Positions 33,801 to 43,271 of a stretch of 64,000 nt of DNA are shown one piece after another; position 1 is the first letter of the stretch, and every line of letters starts with the position of its first letter. The DNA is from Dorea_D hominis (lineage in GTDB: Bacteria; Bacillota; Clostridia; Lachnospirales; Lachnospiraceae), in contig NZ_JACOOY010000017.1 in NCBI RefSeq assembly GCF_014287705.1, positions 11,035-75,034 on the forward strand. The letters are read 5' to 3'. The notes under the pieces were generated by a model. It saw only the letters and a program-made list of their open reading frames with translations. It ran no database searches and was not told where the DNA came from. Made by a program: the position numbers and the translations under genes.

Positions 33801-34087
33801 CACGTCCGGTATATTCGTTCCGTCCAAACCTGAAAAATCCGGAACACCAGAAAGCATGGAAGAAATTCCAGAGTGTTCCGGAAGGACAGAAAAACCAGTA
33901 TCTTGTTCAGGCGATTCTGGAAAAAGAGGACCGAAAGTGGATGGAAGAAATCATCCAAAAGACGATCAAAGAAAGTGTTCGGGAATTAAACATTTGTGGC
34001 GGTGCGGAACAAAGTGGAACAAATCCACCGGCTGAGGATATCCCGGATCAGATGATGGATTTCCTATCTCAGATGGAAAATATGTAA
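33797..34087 (+). CDS. ParR/StbB-like small partner of ParM (96 aa)
   Basis: It starts at ATG 33797, overlapping parM by 4 bases. Its polar sequence begins RPVYSFRPNLKNPEHQKAWK and ends in an acidic helix (EDIPDQMMDFLSQMENM). This fits a ParR-type adaptor, which binds the centromere with its N-terminus and the filament with its C-terminus. I see no clear ribbon-helix-helix signature, so the call rests mainly on position and size. Confidence 0.55.
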   Translation: MTRPVYSFRPNLKNPEHQKAWKKFQSVPEGQKNQYLVQAILEKEDRKWMEEIIQKTIKESVRELNICGGAEQSGTNPPAEDIPDQMMDFLSQMENM

Positions 34088-34241
34088 AGGGGGTGAGGCC
34101 TATGATTGTGCGATACATACATTGTTGGATCTGCTAGGGGCAGGAGCAAAACAGCATTGATATCTTTGGTAGGTATTGTGAATAGCTTTCCATGCATCTT
34201 TGGAGTATGTTGTGTGTAGCGAAACGGAAAGGAGAAACGCT

Positions 34242-34760
34242 ATGACAGAGATGAAGAACATATGCGGAAAGATCCCGAAGGACTTACACGAAAAAGTAAG
34301 AGAAGAGATTGAACTGACAGAAAGCAGCACACAGAAATTTATACAGCAGGTCATCGAAGAACATTTTGAAAGACTTGCAGGAAAAGGAGAAATGAGCATG
34401 GGAACAGCAAGAACAATCGCAGTACAGGTATCAGAGGAATTATTCCAGAGATTAAAAACAGTCATCGCAAAAAAAGGCATGAAACAGAAAGACTTCTTAA
34501 TTCAGATCATCGAAGAGGCACTGGAAAAGGCAGAGGGCGAATGGCAGAACAAAGACAGCATGGAAGAAGCTGAACCTGCAACCGGAGAATCTGGAACAGA
34601 AGAGACTCAACCGGACGAGGAAACCGAACCGGAAGGAGAAAACGAACCGAGCGAGGAAAGCGAACCGGACGAGGAAACCGAACTGAAAGAAGAAAGCGAA
34701 CTGGACGAGGAAATTCAACCGGAAGAAGAAACCCAAGCAGAAGAACCAACAGAATGGTAA
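34242..34760 (+). CDS. Double ribbon-helix-helix-like protein with acidic tail (172 aa)
   Basis: It starts at ATG 34242 after AAAGGAG. Two Arc-like segments follow each other: GKIPKDLHEKVREEIELTES with FIQQVIEEHFE, and TIAVQVSEELFQRLKTVIAK with DFLIQIIEEAL. The last 60 residues are almost only Glu, Asp, Pro and Thr in a loose repeat (EESEPDEETE). Tandem DNA-binding modules plus an acidic tail suggest an element-borne DNA-binding regulator, or a nucleoid-type protein with DNA-mimicking tail. Function is inferred only. Confidence 0.55.
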   Translation: MTEMKNICGKIPKDLHEKVREEIELTESSTQKFIQQVIEEHFERLAGKGEMSMGTARTIAVQVSEELFQRLKTVIAKKGMKQKDFLIQIIEEALEKAEGEWQNKDSMEEAEPATGESGTEETQPDEETEPEGENEPSEESEPDEETELKEESELDEEIQPEEETQAEEPTEW

Positions 34761-34829
34761 TAAACAGATACAGAGAAATGCAAGGCGGTATGAGAAAATC
34801 ATGCCGCCTGTTTTTATCAGCAAAGGAGG

Positions 34830-36119
34830 TTGATAACCGCAACCATTCAATTTTTTGATCTCTTTAGCGGAATCGGCGGATTCCGAGAAGGCTTAAGACG
34901 TGCAGGGGGATTTACCTGTGTCGGACACTGCGAGGTGGATACTTATGCGGATAAGAACTACCGATTGCTGTTCGACACAGAAGGGGAGTGGTATTGTAGT
35001 GATGCACGAACAATTGAACCAGAACGAATGCCGGATTTTGATCTGCTCTGTGCAGGATTTCCTTGCCAGGCATTCTCTATCGCCGGAAAGCGAGAAGGAT
35101 TTGCAGATGCAAGAGGAACCCTCTTTTTCGAGATTGCCCGGCTTCTTAAAGCTAAAAGACCCCAGTATTTTATCCTTGAAAATGTTCCCGGTCTGCTTTC
35201 GCATGACAAGGGGTGGACATTTTGCACCATCCTCAGTACGCTTTCGCAACTGGGGTACCATGTCGAATGGAAAGTGCTTAACAGCAAGGATTTCGGAGTC
35301 CCCCAAGCAAGGAAACGGGTGTATATTGTCGGATATCTTGATTTCCGATGTGCCGGAAAAATATTACCTGAACCAGAAACAAATGGAGCAGCTCTTATTC
35401 AAATCCGGGCAGGAAGTCAGGGGAAAAGAGTCTACAGTCCCAAAGGACTAAGCTGTACCCTGACATCACAGGCAGGTGGAATGGGCGGCAAGACAGGATT
35501 ATATGATGTAGGTGTTCCAATCAAAGAGAATACAAAGCTCGGCTACAAACTTGCAAGAGAAGGGGACAGCATCGATCTGGGCTATGCGAATCTCAACAGC
35601 AGGAGAGGAAGAGTCGGACATCAGATTGCACACACCCTGACTACAGGTGTTCAACAGGGAACACTTCATTTTGTAGATTTGTCTCCGCCACCATTGGTAA
35701 CAGAACATTGTAGATGCCTGAATACCAGACAATCAGGAATTCATAATCACAAAGGAGAATGTTCCGGTGTATTAGCAGAGGATGGAGCAAGAGCAGTCTT
35801 AACACCAGCAAAAGAGAATGTCCGGCAGAACGGCAGACGCATGAAGGAACCGGAAGAACCAATGTTCACGATTACTGCGACAGATCGTCATGGCATCTTG
35901 TATCACGGAAGAATACGCAGACTGGTTCCAAGAGAGTGTCTGCGTCTGCAGGGATATTATGACTGGCAGATCGATAAGATCATAGACTGCACATCGGATG
36001 CACAGCTATATAAACAGGCTGGGAACGGGGTAACTGTTACGGTGATCGAAGCAATCGGAGCATTACTGCGAAAGGCAGATGCGGAGCGAAAAGAACTGGA
36101 ACTGTCTGAGAAAGGATAG
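34830..36119 (+). CDS. DNA (cytosine-5) methyltransferase
   Basis: 429 residues with all main motifs in order: I IQFFDLFSGIGGFREG (SAM), IV CAGFPCQAFSIAG with catalytic Cys, VI LENVPG, VIII VPQARKRVYIVG, a target-recognition region (about 190-340), IX RLVPRECLRLQGY and X YKQAGNGVTVTVIEAIG. No restriction enzyme is adjacent, so it is probably a solitary methylase protecting the ICE during transfer. The start is unclear: TTG 34830 touches the AAAGGAGG ribosome site, and no ATG lies near the motif I segment. Confidence 0.9.
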   Translation: MITATIQFFDLFSGIGGFREGLRRAGGFTCVGHCEVDTYADKNYRLLFDTEGEWYCSDARTIEPERMPDFDLLCAGFPCQAFSIAGKREGFADARGTLFFEIARLLKAKRPQYFILENVPGLLSHDKGWTFCTILSTLSQLGYHVEWKVLNSKDFGVPQARKRVYIVGYLDFRCAGKILPEPETNGAALIQIRAGSQGKRVYSPKGLSCTLTSQAGGMGGKTGLYDVGVPIKENTKLGYKLAREGDSIDLGYANLNSRRGRVGHQIAHTLTTGVQQGTLHFVDLSPPPLVTEHCRCLNTRQSGIHNHKGECSGVLAEDGARAVLTPAKENVRQNGRRMKEPEEPMFTITATDRHGILYHGRIRRLVPRECLRLQGYYDWQIDKIIDCTSDAQLYKQAGNGVTVTVIEAIGALLRKADAERKELELSEKG

Positions 36120-36127
36120 TGTCGGTG

Positions 36128-37090
36128 ATGATTGGAATTCAGGATCAGTACTTTGGTACGGAAATCGAGATGACAGGGATCACCAGACAACGGGCTGCAG
36201 AAGTTGTAGCAGAACTGTTCGGAACAGAAGCCGTTTATGAAGGTGCGTATTACGGAATATGGTCAGCGAGAGATCGGGAAGGAAAAAAGTGGAAGTTCAT
36301 GTCTGACGGAAGCATTGATACACAAAGAAAATCAGGTGGTCGAATCGTATCAGCAGATAGAGAATATTCAACAGAGATGGTATCACCGAAATTATCCTAT
36401 GATGAGATGGGGAAATTACAGGAAGTTGTACGCTGTCTGCGGAGACATGGAGGTTTTGTCAATGAGTCCTGTGGTCAGCATGTTCATGTAGATGCGGCGA
36501 ACCATACACCGCAGAGTCTGAAAAATGCGCTGACCATTATGTACGCAAAGGAAGATATCCTGTTCAAAGCACTGAAAGTGCAGGAAAGAAGAGAGTACAG
36601 CTATTGTCAGAAGGTGCGTCCGGAGGTATTGGAAAAAATCCGAAAAATGCCAAACAAATCCATTACGATGGACCGGGTAAGAAATGTCTGGTATGGAGGC
36701 AGGGATGGAAGTCATAATCATTATGACAGTACCCGGTATTATGCGTTAAACCTCCATGCTGTATTTTCCAAAGGGACATTGGAGTGGCGCTGTTTTGAAA
36801 GTACCCTTCATGCAGGAAAAGTGAGGGCAAACATTACACTGGCACTTGCGATTTCCGCACAGGCGATCAATCAGAGATCCACCCAGATGAAAAAGACACC
36901 GATCTCAGAAAACCCGGCGTTTACATTCCGAACGTTTTTGTTGCGGCTCGGATTAATCGGAGAAGAATATAAAAATGTGCGGAAACATCTGCTGGCAAAT
37001 CTGGAAGGTGATCTGGCATGGAGATATGACAAAAGCACGTATGAGTGTCTGAAGAAAAAGCAAAGGACGGATGACGTCAGATCGAGGTGA
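36128..37090 (+). CDS. Amidoligase family protein (glutamine-synthetase-like fold)
   Basis: 320 residues from ATG 36128 (GAAAGGA 10 bases upstream; GTG 36119 is possible). It shows the Amidoligase_2 pattern: YFGTEIEMTG at the start, KFMSDGSID and EMVSPKLSYDEM, CGQHVHVDA, and TLEWRCFESTLHAGKV. These enzymes are predicted to use ATP to form amide or peptide bonds, and gene neighbourhoods often pair them with gamma-glutamylcyclotransferases, as here (4-base overlap with the next gene). Substrate unknown. It may modify a cell-surface or element-encoded peptide. Confidence 0.8.
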   Translation: MIGIQDQYFGTEIEMTGITRQRAAEVVAELFGTEAVYEGAYYGIWSARDREGKKWKFMSDGSIDTQRKSGGRIVSADREYSTEMVSPKLSYDEMGKLQEVVRCLRRHGGFVNESCGQHVHVDAANHTPQSLKNALTIMYAKEDILFKALKVQERREYSYCQKVRPEVLEKIRKMPNKSITMDRVRNVWYGGRDGSHNHYDSTRYYALNLHAVFSKGTLEWRCFESTLHAGKVRANITLALAISAQAINQRSTQMKKTPISENPAFTFRTFLLRLGLIGEEYKNVRKHLLANLEGDLAWRYDKSTYECLKKKQRTDDVRSR

Positions 37091-37578
37091 GAAAAATAGA
37101 AGAGAGATATTATTTTGCATATGGCAGTAACATGAACCTGGGGCAGATGAGATTCCGCTGTCCGGATGCGGAAGTGGTTGGAAATGTCCGGCTGGAAGAT
37201 TACCGGCTGGCATTTCGTGGCAGAGCTCCGGGAAATGGCGTTGCAACTGTGCTTCCGGAAAAAGGAAGCTGTGTGGATGGAGTTTTATGGAGGATCACAG
37301 AAGCTTGTGAAAAGAATCTGGATTTTTATGAAGGATTTCCAAATTTTTATGGGAAAGAAACCATTCAGGTAAAGGATCAGGCTGGAGCTTTAAGGGAAGT
37401 ATTCGTATACACGATGAACTCCCCTCATAAGGATGTTCCGGCAAGACCATCGAAATTTTATCTGGATGGAATTCTGGAAGGATGTCTGGAAAATGATTTG
37501 CCGACAAAGGCAGTGATGGATGCAGTAAAACGCACCAGACAGGAAATGAAAAAAGCAGAAAAGCAATATACAAGATAA
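37087..37578 (+). CDS. Gamma-glutamylcyclotransferase-like (AIG2 fold) protein
   Basis: 163 residues from GTG 37087, overlapping the amidoligase stop. The fold signature YFAYGSNMNLGQMRFRCPDA is clear, with VRLEDYRLAFRG, a central VDGVLWRITEACEKNLDFYE holding the catalytic-type Glu, and VFVYTM. Family members release 5-oxoproline from gamma-glutamyl amides. With the amidoligase it could make and trim gamma-glutamyl-type linkages. A terminator follows after the stop. Confidence 0.82.
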   Translation: MRKIEERYYFAYGSNMNLGQMRFRCPDAEVVGNVRLEDYRLAFRGRAPGNGVATVLPEKGSCVDGVLWRITEACEKNLDFYEGFPNFYGKETIQVKDQAGALREVFVYTMNSPHKDVPARPSKFYLDGILEGCLENDLPTKAVMDAVKRTRQEMKKAEKQYTR

Positions 37579-37582
37579 ATGT

Positions 37583-37615
37583 TACCGCAGAGGGAGAACC
37601 TTCTGCGGTATTTTA
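37583..37615 (+). terminator. Terminator before the surface-protein gene
   Basis: TACCGCAGAGGG (37583-37594) with CCTTCTGCGGTA (37599-37610), loop AGAA, followed by TTTT. Confidence 0.8.
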
Positions 37616-37651
37616 CTGAACAATGTATTTATTATCAGAAAGGAAACACAC

Positions 37652-40600
37652 ATGAAGGTGAAGAATTTAAAAACCAGAATCGCAGCCTTTGGACTGGCTG
37701 TCCTGATGGGCGTCAGTACCTTAAGCAGTGCCAATGCGTTCGCTGCCGAGCAGACGGATGTGGGGCAGGAGGTACAGGCATCCGAACAGGCGGTTACGAG
37801 TCAGAAAGAACAGGCAGTTACGGCAAACGATATTACGAAAGAGATTTCGGATGAAACATTTGCAGTGGAAACCAGTATGGAAGGAATCCATTATGATGCA
37901 GAAAAAGAGGATGTTACGCTTGTAAGTATCAAAGATGAGAATGGTGGAGAGTATCATTCTGACAAAGCAGGAACATATATTGCCACTTATATGGTCGTTC
38001 CAAAAGATAAGAGTGACAGCTATACCATCACCCGGAAAGTGACTCTGACGGATACAGAAGGTCAGGCACATTCCGAAGAAAATGGTGGAGAGAAACAGAA
38101 GTCAGATACAGAATCTGAAGATGATTCGGATTCGCCTGTGCAGAACTACACAGATGTAGAAATTGAAACATCCGAAGAAGATGCATCTGCACAGGCAGTC
38201 AAAGAACTGAAAGAGGACATTGAAGAGGGAAATGTGATGGTATTGTCTGCGGCTGAAAGAGCTACAAGCAGCGGTTCCACAGTTACATTGACAAAGGGGA
38301 GAACTATTTATTATCCAAGTTATATTGGAAATTATCTTACTTGCCTGTTTACAGTCAATGGAAAGATTGCATACTGCCTTCAGTCCCAGAAAGCATCCCC
38401 ACCGAGTGGAAGTTATGTAGCACAGGTACTGGACAGCAATAAAAATCTGCAGAAAGTCCTTTATTATGGTTATGGCGGGGCAGGAGATCTGACAGGAAGT
38501 TATCTGTCTGGAAAAACGGAAGATGAAAAGTATGTGTATACACACATTGCAGCCAGCTACGCTTATGCAGGAGAAGCCGGATTTACAGGATGTAATTATA
38601 ATGACCTTGTAAATGCAGGGGTTATCGCATATATCAATTATCTGTTTGGACAGGAAGAACCGCCAAAAGGTGAACTGAGCCTTTCAAGTACAAAGCTGAA
38701 TGCAGTACGGGATGGAAACATCCAGAAAACACCAAATATCACACTGTCCGGGGATCACAGAAACTATGTGACATTGAGTGTACCGGAAAATGTGACAGCA
38801 CATAATCTTTCCAAAGGAACAAGTGTTACAAATGGAAACATCCAGATTTATGGTGGAGATACATTCTATCTGTCTGCGGATTTATTACTGACAGGCAGTT
38901 ATGCTTCCGGCAGCTTATATGGTTCTGTCGGAAAGACATGGAGAACGCTGGTGCTGACAACCGGAGATTCCAAGCAGGATATCGGTGTATTTGAAAGCGA
39001 AACAGCAGCTCCGGTAAGTTTCAGTGTACAGTGGCTGAATATGACACGCATTGAGTTGACGAAGAAAGATATCAATACACAGAACCCACTATCTGGAGCA
39101 GTTTACGGTATTTACACCGATAAGAAGTGCGAAAATCTGCTAATGACGATGACTGCAACCGGAACAGACGGAAAAGCAGTCAGCGATTATTTTGACTCTG
39201 CACTGAAAACAGTGTACGTGAAAGAGATCACTGCTTCGACAGGATATAAATTGAATACAGAAGTATATAAAGTAGATGTTGCAGCCGGTAAGACATTGAC
39301 GGTAACAGCAACCGATGAGAGAGTCACCGGAAAAGTAAAAATCGCAAAGATCGATAAAGAAACACTTGTATTTAAAGCGCAGGGGGACAGTGCTCTTCGT
39401 GGTGCGGTGTATGGTCTGTATGCAAAAGAGGACATAGTGCATCCGGATGGCACAACAGGAGTTCTGTATAAACAGGACAGCCTGATTGCACAGGGAGTCA
39501 TCGGAGATGACGGAACACTGGAATTTTCAGAATTATACCTTGGAGAAATGTATGTAAAAGAAATCACTCCACCGGAAGGATATACACTGGATACTACCAA
39601 ATATGAGGTATCCGTAACTTATGAAGGTCAGGATGTTGCCGAAGTGACAAGAGACCTTACGGTAAAAGAGCAGGTAAAGAAACAGGCATTCCAGTTAATC
39701 AAAATCAGTGAAGATGGAGAGCAGACAGAAACAGACCTGGTTGCAGGAGCAGGATTTCAGGTATATCTGATCAGCGACCTGACACAGGTGAAAAATGGGA
39801 AACTGAAACCGTCCAATGGAGAAAGCTATACAGCAAGGGATTTCAAAAATTATGACTTCAGCAAAGAGCAGGTTGCAGTTACTTACGAGAACGGAACAGC
39901 CGTACCAGTACCGGAATTGATCACTGATACAAAAGGATATGCAGTCAGCCCAGAACTGCCGTATGGAAGCTATGTTGTAGTAGAAAGCACTACTCCGGAG
40001 AATCTGAAAACCATTGATCCGTTTGTTGTAAATGTGGAAGATGACAGCAGAGAACCAATGCAGTGGCGAGTCTTTGATGACCGTCCGTTTGAATTTTTGC
40101 TGAAAATCGTAAAGAAGGATGCACAGACTGGAAATACCGTTTTAAAGGCCGGAGCTTCTTATAAGATTTACGATGTGACAAATAAGAAATATGTGGAACA
40201 GGTTGTTCAGTATCCGAAGAAAGAAAAGATCAGTGTATTCAAAACAAATGAGGAAGGATATCTGATCACACCGCAGGAACTGAAGTGCTCTACCTACCGA
40301 ATCAAAGAAGTGAAAGCACCGGAAGGATTTGTAAGACAGGGAAGCGAAGAGTCCCTGTATGATGGAACAACGATTATTTCACCATTAGAGCAGACTGCAA
40401 AGGGAACTTATAAAGAAAATCCACAGAGTGCCATTGAGATCACTGTATCCTCAAACACTGCACATCAGATTGATCCAGATACAGGAGCAGCGATTGTAGA
40501 GGTAGAACAGAAAAACGATGAACAGGTAGGAAGCCTGCTCCTGACGAAAAAAGGAGAACAGCTTACCGAAGTAACAGGAGATTCTGTTCTGGCAAAAGTA

Positions 40601-42022
40601 AAAGCACTGGTCTCTAAAGTAAGAAATGCTGTATCTGGTAAAGAAGAAACAGGTATCTATAAAGATTTTAAATATGAAGAAACCGGAGTAGAAGGTGCCC
40701 AGTTTGAAGTATATGCCAAAGATACCATCTATTCACCGGACGGAGCAAAGGACGAAGAAGGAAATCCAGTTGTCCGTTATGAGAAAGATGACCTGGTAGC
40801 CAAACTGACTACAGATGAAAATGGAACAGCAGTTATCAATAATCTGCCACTGGGAACGTATTATCTGAAAGAGGTTGTAGCAGGAGAGAATTTTGTCCTG
40901 AATACAGAACAGAAAGAATTTACCCTGACAGCAGAGGATGATACACAGGCAGTTGTTTATGAAGGCGTTACCTATAAAAATGAAAGACAGAAAGTTTCCG
41001 TATCGGTAGAAAAGAAGGATTCTGTCACAGGAGAAAAGCTGGAAGGTGTTATTTTTGGACTGTATGCTGCGGAAGATATTCTTTCTAATCAGGGAGAGGT
41101 TCTCGTAGAGAAAGATACCCTGCTGGAAAAGAAAGCAACAGATACAAAGGGAACACTTACTTTCGACAGTGATCTTCCACATGGAAAATACTATGTCAAA
41201 GAGGAAGTCAGAAAAGCCGGATATCTTCCAAATGAAGAAGTATGGAATGTAGACGCAACCTATGAAAATCAGAATCTTGCAAAGATTGAACTGAACAAAG
41301 AAGTTGAGAATCAGCCGACAGAAACACGTATTACCAAAACAGATGCAACAACCGGAAATGAGCTGGAAGGAGCAAAACTGCAGGTCATTGATAAAGACGG
41401 AACTGTTTTGGAAGAGTGGATCAGTACGAAGGAAGAACATGTCATTTACGGACTGCCGGAAGGAAGTTATACCTTACATGAAGAACTGGCTCCTTATGAA
41501 GATGGTTATGTGTCTGCCAGCGATGTGACGTTTGAAGTCAAAGAAGATGGCAGTGTGACAAAGGTTGAGATGAAAGATGAATATTCCAAAGTGGAAATTT
41601 CAAAAACAGACCTAACAACCGGAAAAGAACTGGAAGGGGCAAAGCTTCAGATCATCCGCAAAGACGGAACTGTTTTGGAAGAGTGGATTACGGATGGAAA
41701 GCCACATTCCGTTGCAAAGCTCCCGGTCAATGAAGAACTTACTCTGCGTGAGATCACAGCGCCGGATGGTTACGAGATTGCGGAAGATGTTACATTCACA
41801 TTGAAAGATACAATGGAAGTCCAGAAAGTAGAAATGAAAGATGCCAGAACACCGGAGAAAACAACAGAAAAAACAAATGCACCAAAAACAGGTGATAACC
41901 AGAAAGTATGGCCGTTTGTTCTGCTTGCACTGGCATCTGCCGGAACAGCTACAGGAGTGACTGTATACCGCAGAAAGAAGTCAAAAATGACAGACAACAA
42001 AGAAGAAACAGAAGAAAAATAA
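37652..42022 (+). CDS. Sortase-anchored surface protein with thioester-like domain and eight Cna-B repeats
   Basis: 1456 residues. A signal peptide (TRIAAFGLAVLMGVSTLSSA, cut near AFAAEQ), then an acidic linker, then a TQXA/thioester-like domain (about 210-335: IAYCLQSQKASPPSG with its Cys, VLYYGYGGAG, AGFTGCNYND). Eight Cna-B/SpaA-type beta domains follow, each starting with a K-(K/I)-D-x-x-TG-like strand and ending in a YxVKE(I/V) motif. They probably carry Lys-Asn isopeptide bonds. The end is a sorting signal NAPKTGD, a helix (VWPFVLLALASAGTATGVTV) and a basic tail. The motif starts with Ala instead of Leu. Likely adhesin for mating contact or host binding. The last two repeats are near-duplicates at DNA level. 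Confidence 0.88.
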   Translation: MKVKNLKTRIAAFGLAVLMGVSTLSSANAFAAEQTDVGQEVQASEQAVTSQKEQAVTANDITKEISDETFAVETSMEGIHYDAEKEDVTLVSIKDENGGEYHSDKAGTYIATYMVVPKDKSDSYTITRKVTLTDTEGQAHSEENGGEKQKSDTESEDDSDSPVQNYTDVEIETSEEDASAQAVKELKEDIEEGNVMVLSAAERATSSGSTVTLTKGRTIYYPSYIGNYLTCLFTVNGKIAYCLQSQKASPPSGSYVAQVLDSNKNLQKVLYYGYGGAGDLTGSYLSGKTEDEKYVYTHIAASYAYAGEAGFTGCNYNDLVNAGVIAYINYLFGQEEPPKGELSLSSTKLNAVRDGNIQKTPNITLSGDHRNYVTLSVPENVTAHNLSKGTSVTNGNIQIYGGDTFYLSADLLLTGSYASGSLYGSVGKTWRTLVLTTGDSKQDIGVFESETAAPVSFSVQWLNMTRIELTKKDINTQNPLSGAVYGIYTDKKCENLLMTMTATGTDGKAVSDYFDSALKTVYVKEITASTGYKLNTEVYKVDVAAGKTLTVTATDERVTGKVKIAKIDKETLVFKAQGDSALRGAVYGLYAKEDIVHPDGTTGVLYKQDSLIAQGVIGDDGTLEFSELYLGEMYVKEITPPEGYTLDTTKYEVSVTYEGQDVAEVTRDLTVKEQVKKQAFQLIKISEDGEQTETDLVAGAGFQVYLISDLTQVKNGKLKPSNGESYTARDFKNYDFSKEQVAVTYENGTAVPVPELITDTKGYAVSPELPYGSYVVVESTTPENLKTIDPFVVNVEDDSREPMQWRVFDDRPFEFLLKIVKKDAQTGNTVLKAGASYKIYDVTNKKYVEQVVQYPKKEKISVFKTNEEGYLITPQELKCSTYRIKEVKAPEGFVRQGSEESLYDGTTIISPLEQTAKGTYKENPQSAIEITVSSNTAHQIDPDTGAAIVEVEQKNDEQVGSLLLTKKGEQLTEVTGDSVLAKVKALVSKVRNAVSGKEETGIYKDFKYEETGVEGAQFEVYAKDTIYSPDGAKDEEGNPVVRYEKDDLVAKLTTDENGTAVINNLPLGTYYLKEVVAGENFVLNTEQKEFTLTAEDDTQAVVYEGVTYKNERQKVSVSVEKKDSVTGEKLEGVIFGLYAAEDILSNQGEVLVEKDTLLEKKATDTKGTLTFDSDLPHGKYYVKEEVRKAGYLPNEEVWNVDATYENQNLAKIELNKEVENQPTETRITKTDATTGNELEGAKLQVIDKDGTVLEEWISTKEEHVIYGLPEGSYTLHEELAPYEDGYVSASDVTFEVKEDGSVTKVEMKDEYSKVEISKTDLTTGKELEGAKLQIIRKDGTVLEEWITDGKPHSVAKLPVNEELTLREITAPDGYEIAEDVTFTLKDTMEVQKVEMKDARTPEKTTEKTNAPKTGDNQKVWPFVLLALASAGTATGVTVYRRKKSKMTDNKEETEEK

Positions 42023-42049
42023 AATAAAAATTACAGGATAAACCAATCT

Positions 42050-42090
42050 GACAGGGCAGGAGATGTGCATAAGGCAGCGCCTGCCCTGTC
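42050..42090 (+). other. 11-bp perfect hairpin between the surface protein and metK
   Basis: GACAGGGCAGG (42050-42060) pairs with CCTGCCCTGTC (42080-42090). No T run follows, and the metK ribosome site (AAGGAGAAG) begins 8 bases later. It could be a terminator without U tract or a translation-control hairpin. It does not match a SAM riboswitch that I recognise. Confidence 0.5.
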
Positions 42091-42110
42091 TGTAGATAAG
42101 GAGAAGAAAG

Positions 42111-43271
42111 ATGAGACGTTTTTATACAGCAGAATCAGTAACAGAAGGACACCCGGATAAAGTATGCGATCAGATAGCAGATGCAATCTTAGATGAATGT
42201 CTGCGTTACGATCCATCTTCGAGAGTGGCGTGTGAAGTCCTTGCTACAAGAGGAAATGTGTTTGTAGCAGGAGAAATCACCAGCGGATATGAACCACCAG
42301 TGTTTGATGTGATCCGAAAAGTTTTAGAAGAGTGTGGATATTGTACAGATGGGATAGAAATGGATACGTTTGTACACCAGCAGAGTCCAGATATTGCGAA
42401 AGCAGTGAGTGTGTCGAAAGAATTTCGGGATAATATCGGCGCAAAATTAAGAGATAGAAGCAGGGGAGCTGGAGATCAGGGTGTTATGGTCGGATATGCG
42501 TGTGATGATACTCCGCAGCTTATGCCAATGCCGACTGTTCTGGCACACCGGATCACACGTGAACTTTCGGCTTGCAGAAGAAGCGGATATATCAAAGATA
42601 TCTTTTCGGATGGAAAAGCACAGGTAACCGTAGAATATGAAGATGGAAAACCAGTGAGACTGGAAAGTGTTGTTGTTTCCTGCCAGCATGGTGCAGAAAA
42701 GAACCTGAAGAAGTTAGATGCCGAGATCAGAGAGAAAGTGCTTCGCTCAGCACTCAGATTACTGCCGCCGGATGAGGATACGAAGATTCTGATCAATCCG
42801 TCAGGAAAATTTGTGTGCGGAGGATTTGATGCAGATACCGGACTGACCGGAAGAAAGCTGATGGTGGATACTTATGGCAGTATGGTTCCGCATGGCGGCG
42901 GTGCATTTTCGGGAAAAGACTGTTCGAAAGTAGACCGTTCGGCAGCTTATATGGCAAGGTATATCGCTAAAAATATAGTAGCTGCTGAGTTTGCAAGCAA
43001 GTGTCAGGTGTCTTTGGCTTATGCAATCGGAGTAGCAGAGCCGGTTATGATTGAGGTAGACACCTTTGGTACAGGAAAAGTGTGTGCGGATGATTGTCTG
43101 GCGGCAGCAATCCCACTGGTGTTTGGAGTGACACCCGTTCAGATCATGGAATCCCTTCGACTGAATCGTCCGATTTTCCGTCAGACGGCAGTTTTTGGTC
43201 ATTTTGGAAGAAAGGAGTTTCCTTGGGAGCGGACGGATAAGGTACTGGCTCTTCAGGATGCAATTCTGTAA
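42111..43271 (+). CDS. metK: S-adenosylmethionine synthetase
   Basis: This makes SAM from methionine and ATP. The 386 residues carry the family motifs: FYTAESVTEGHPDKVCDQIA, GEITSGYE, the GAGDQGVMVGYA signature, and the phosphate-loop motif PHGGGAFSGKDCSKVDRSAA. It starts at ATG 42111 after AAGGAGAAG. It sits among element genes, overlaps the next gene by one base, and differs in places from housekeeping MetK (for example CQHGAEKNLKKL in place of the usual QH). It likely supplies SAM for the element's methyltransferases and radical SAM enzyme. Confidence 0.92.
   Translation: MRRFYTAESVTEGHPDKVCDQIADAILDECLRYDPSSRVACEVLATRGNVFVAGEITSGYEPPVFDVIRKVLEECGYCTDGIEMDTFVHQQSPDIAKAVSVSKEFRDNIGAKLRDRSRGAGDQGVMVGYACDDTPQLMPMPTVLAHRITRELSACRRSGYIKDIFSDGKAQVTVEYEDGKPVRLESVVVSCQHGAEKNLKKLDAEIREKVLRSALRLLPPDEDTKILINPSGKFVCGGFDADTGLTGRKLMVDTYGSMVPHGGGAFSGKDCSKVDRSAAYMARYIAKNIVAAEFASKCQVSLAYAIGVAEPVMIEVDTFGTGKVCADDCLAAAIPLVFGVTPVQIMESLRLNRPIFRQTAVFGHFGRKEFPWERTDKVLALQDAIL

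Noticed and set aside
33080..33958. 292-codon minus-strand frame over parM
   Set aside because: It spans the antisense of two well-supported genes and has no family features.
34104..34137. 11-codon frame with a GGGGGTG site before the 34242 gene
   Set aside because: It is very short with no conserved feature; it could be a leader but nothing supports it.
40733..41440. 235-codon minus-strand frame within the surface-protein gene
   Set aside because: It is Phe/Cys-rich, as expected from the antisense of a Lys/Glu-rich repeat protein.
42023..42110. SAM riboswitch before metK
   Set aside because: Only one simple 11-bp hairpin is present in 88 bases; the multi-stem core of SAM-I type switches is missing.
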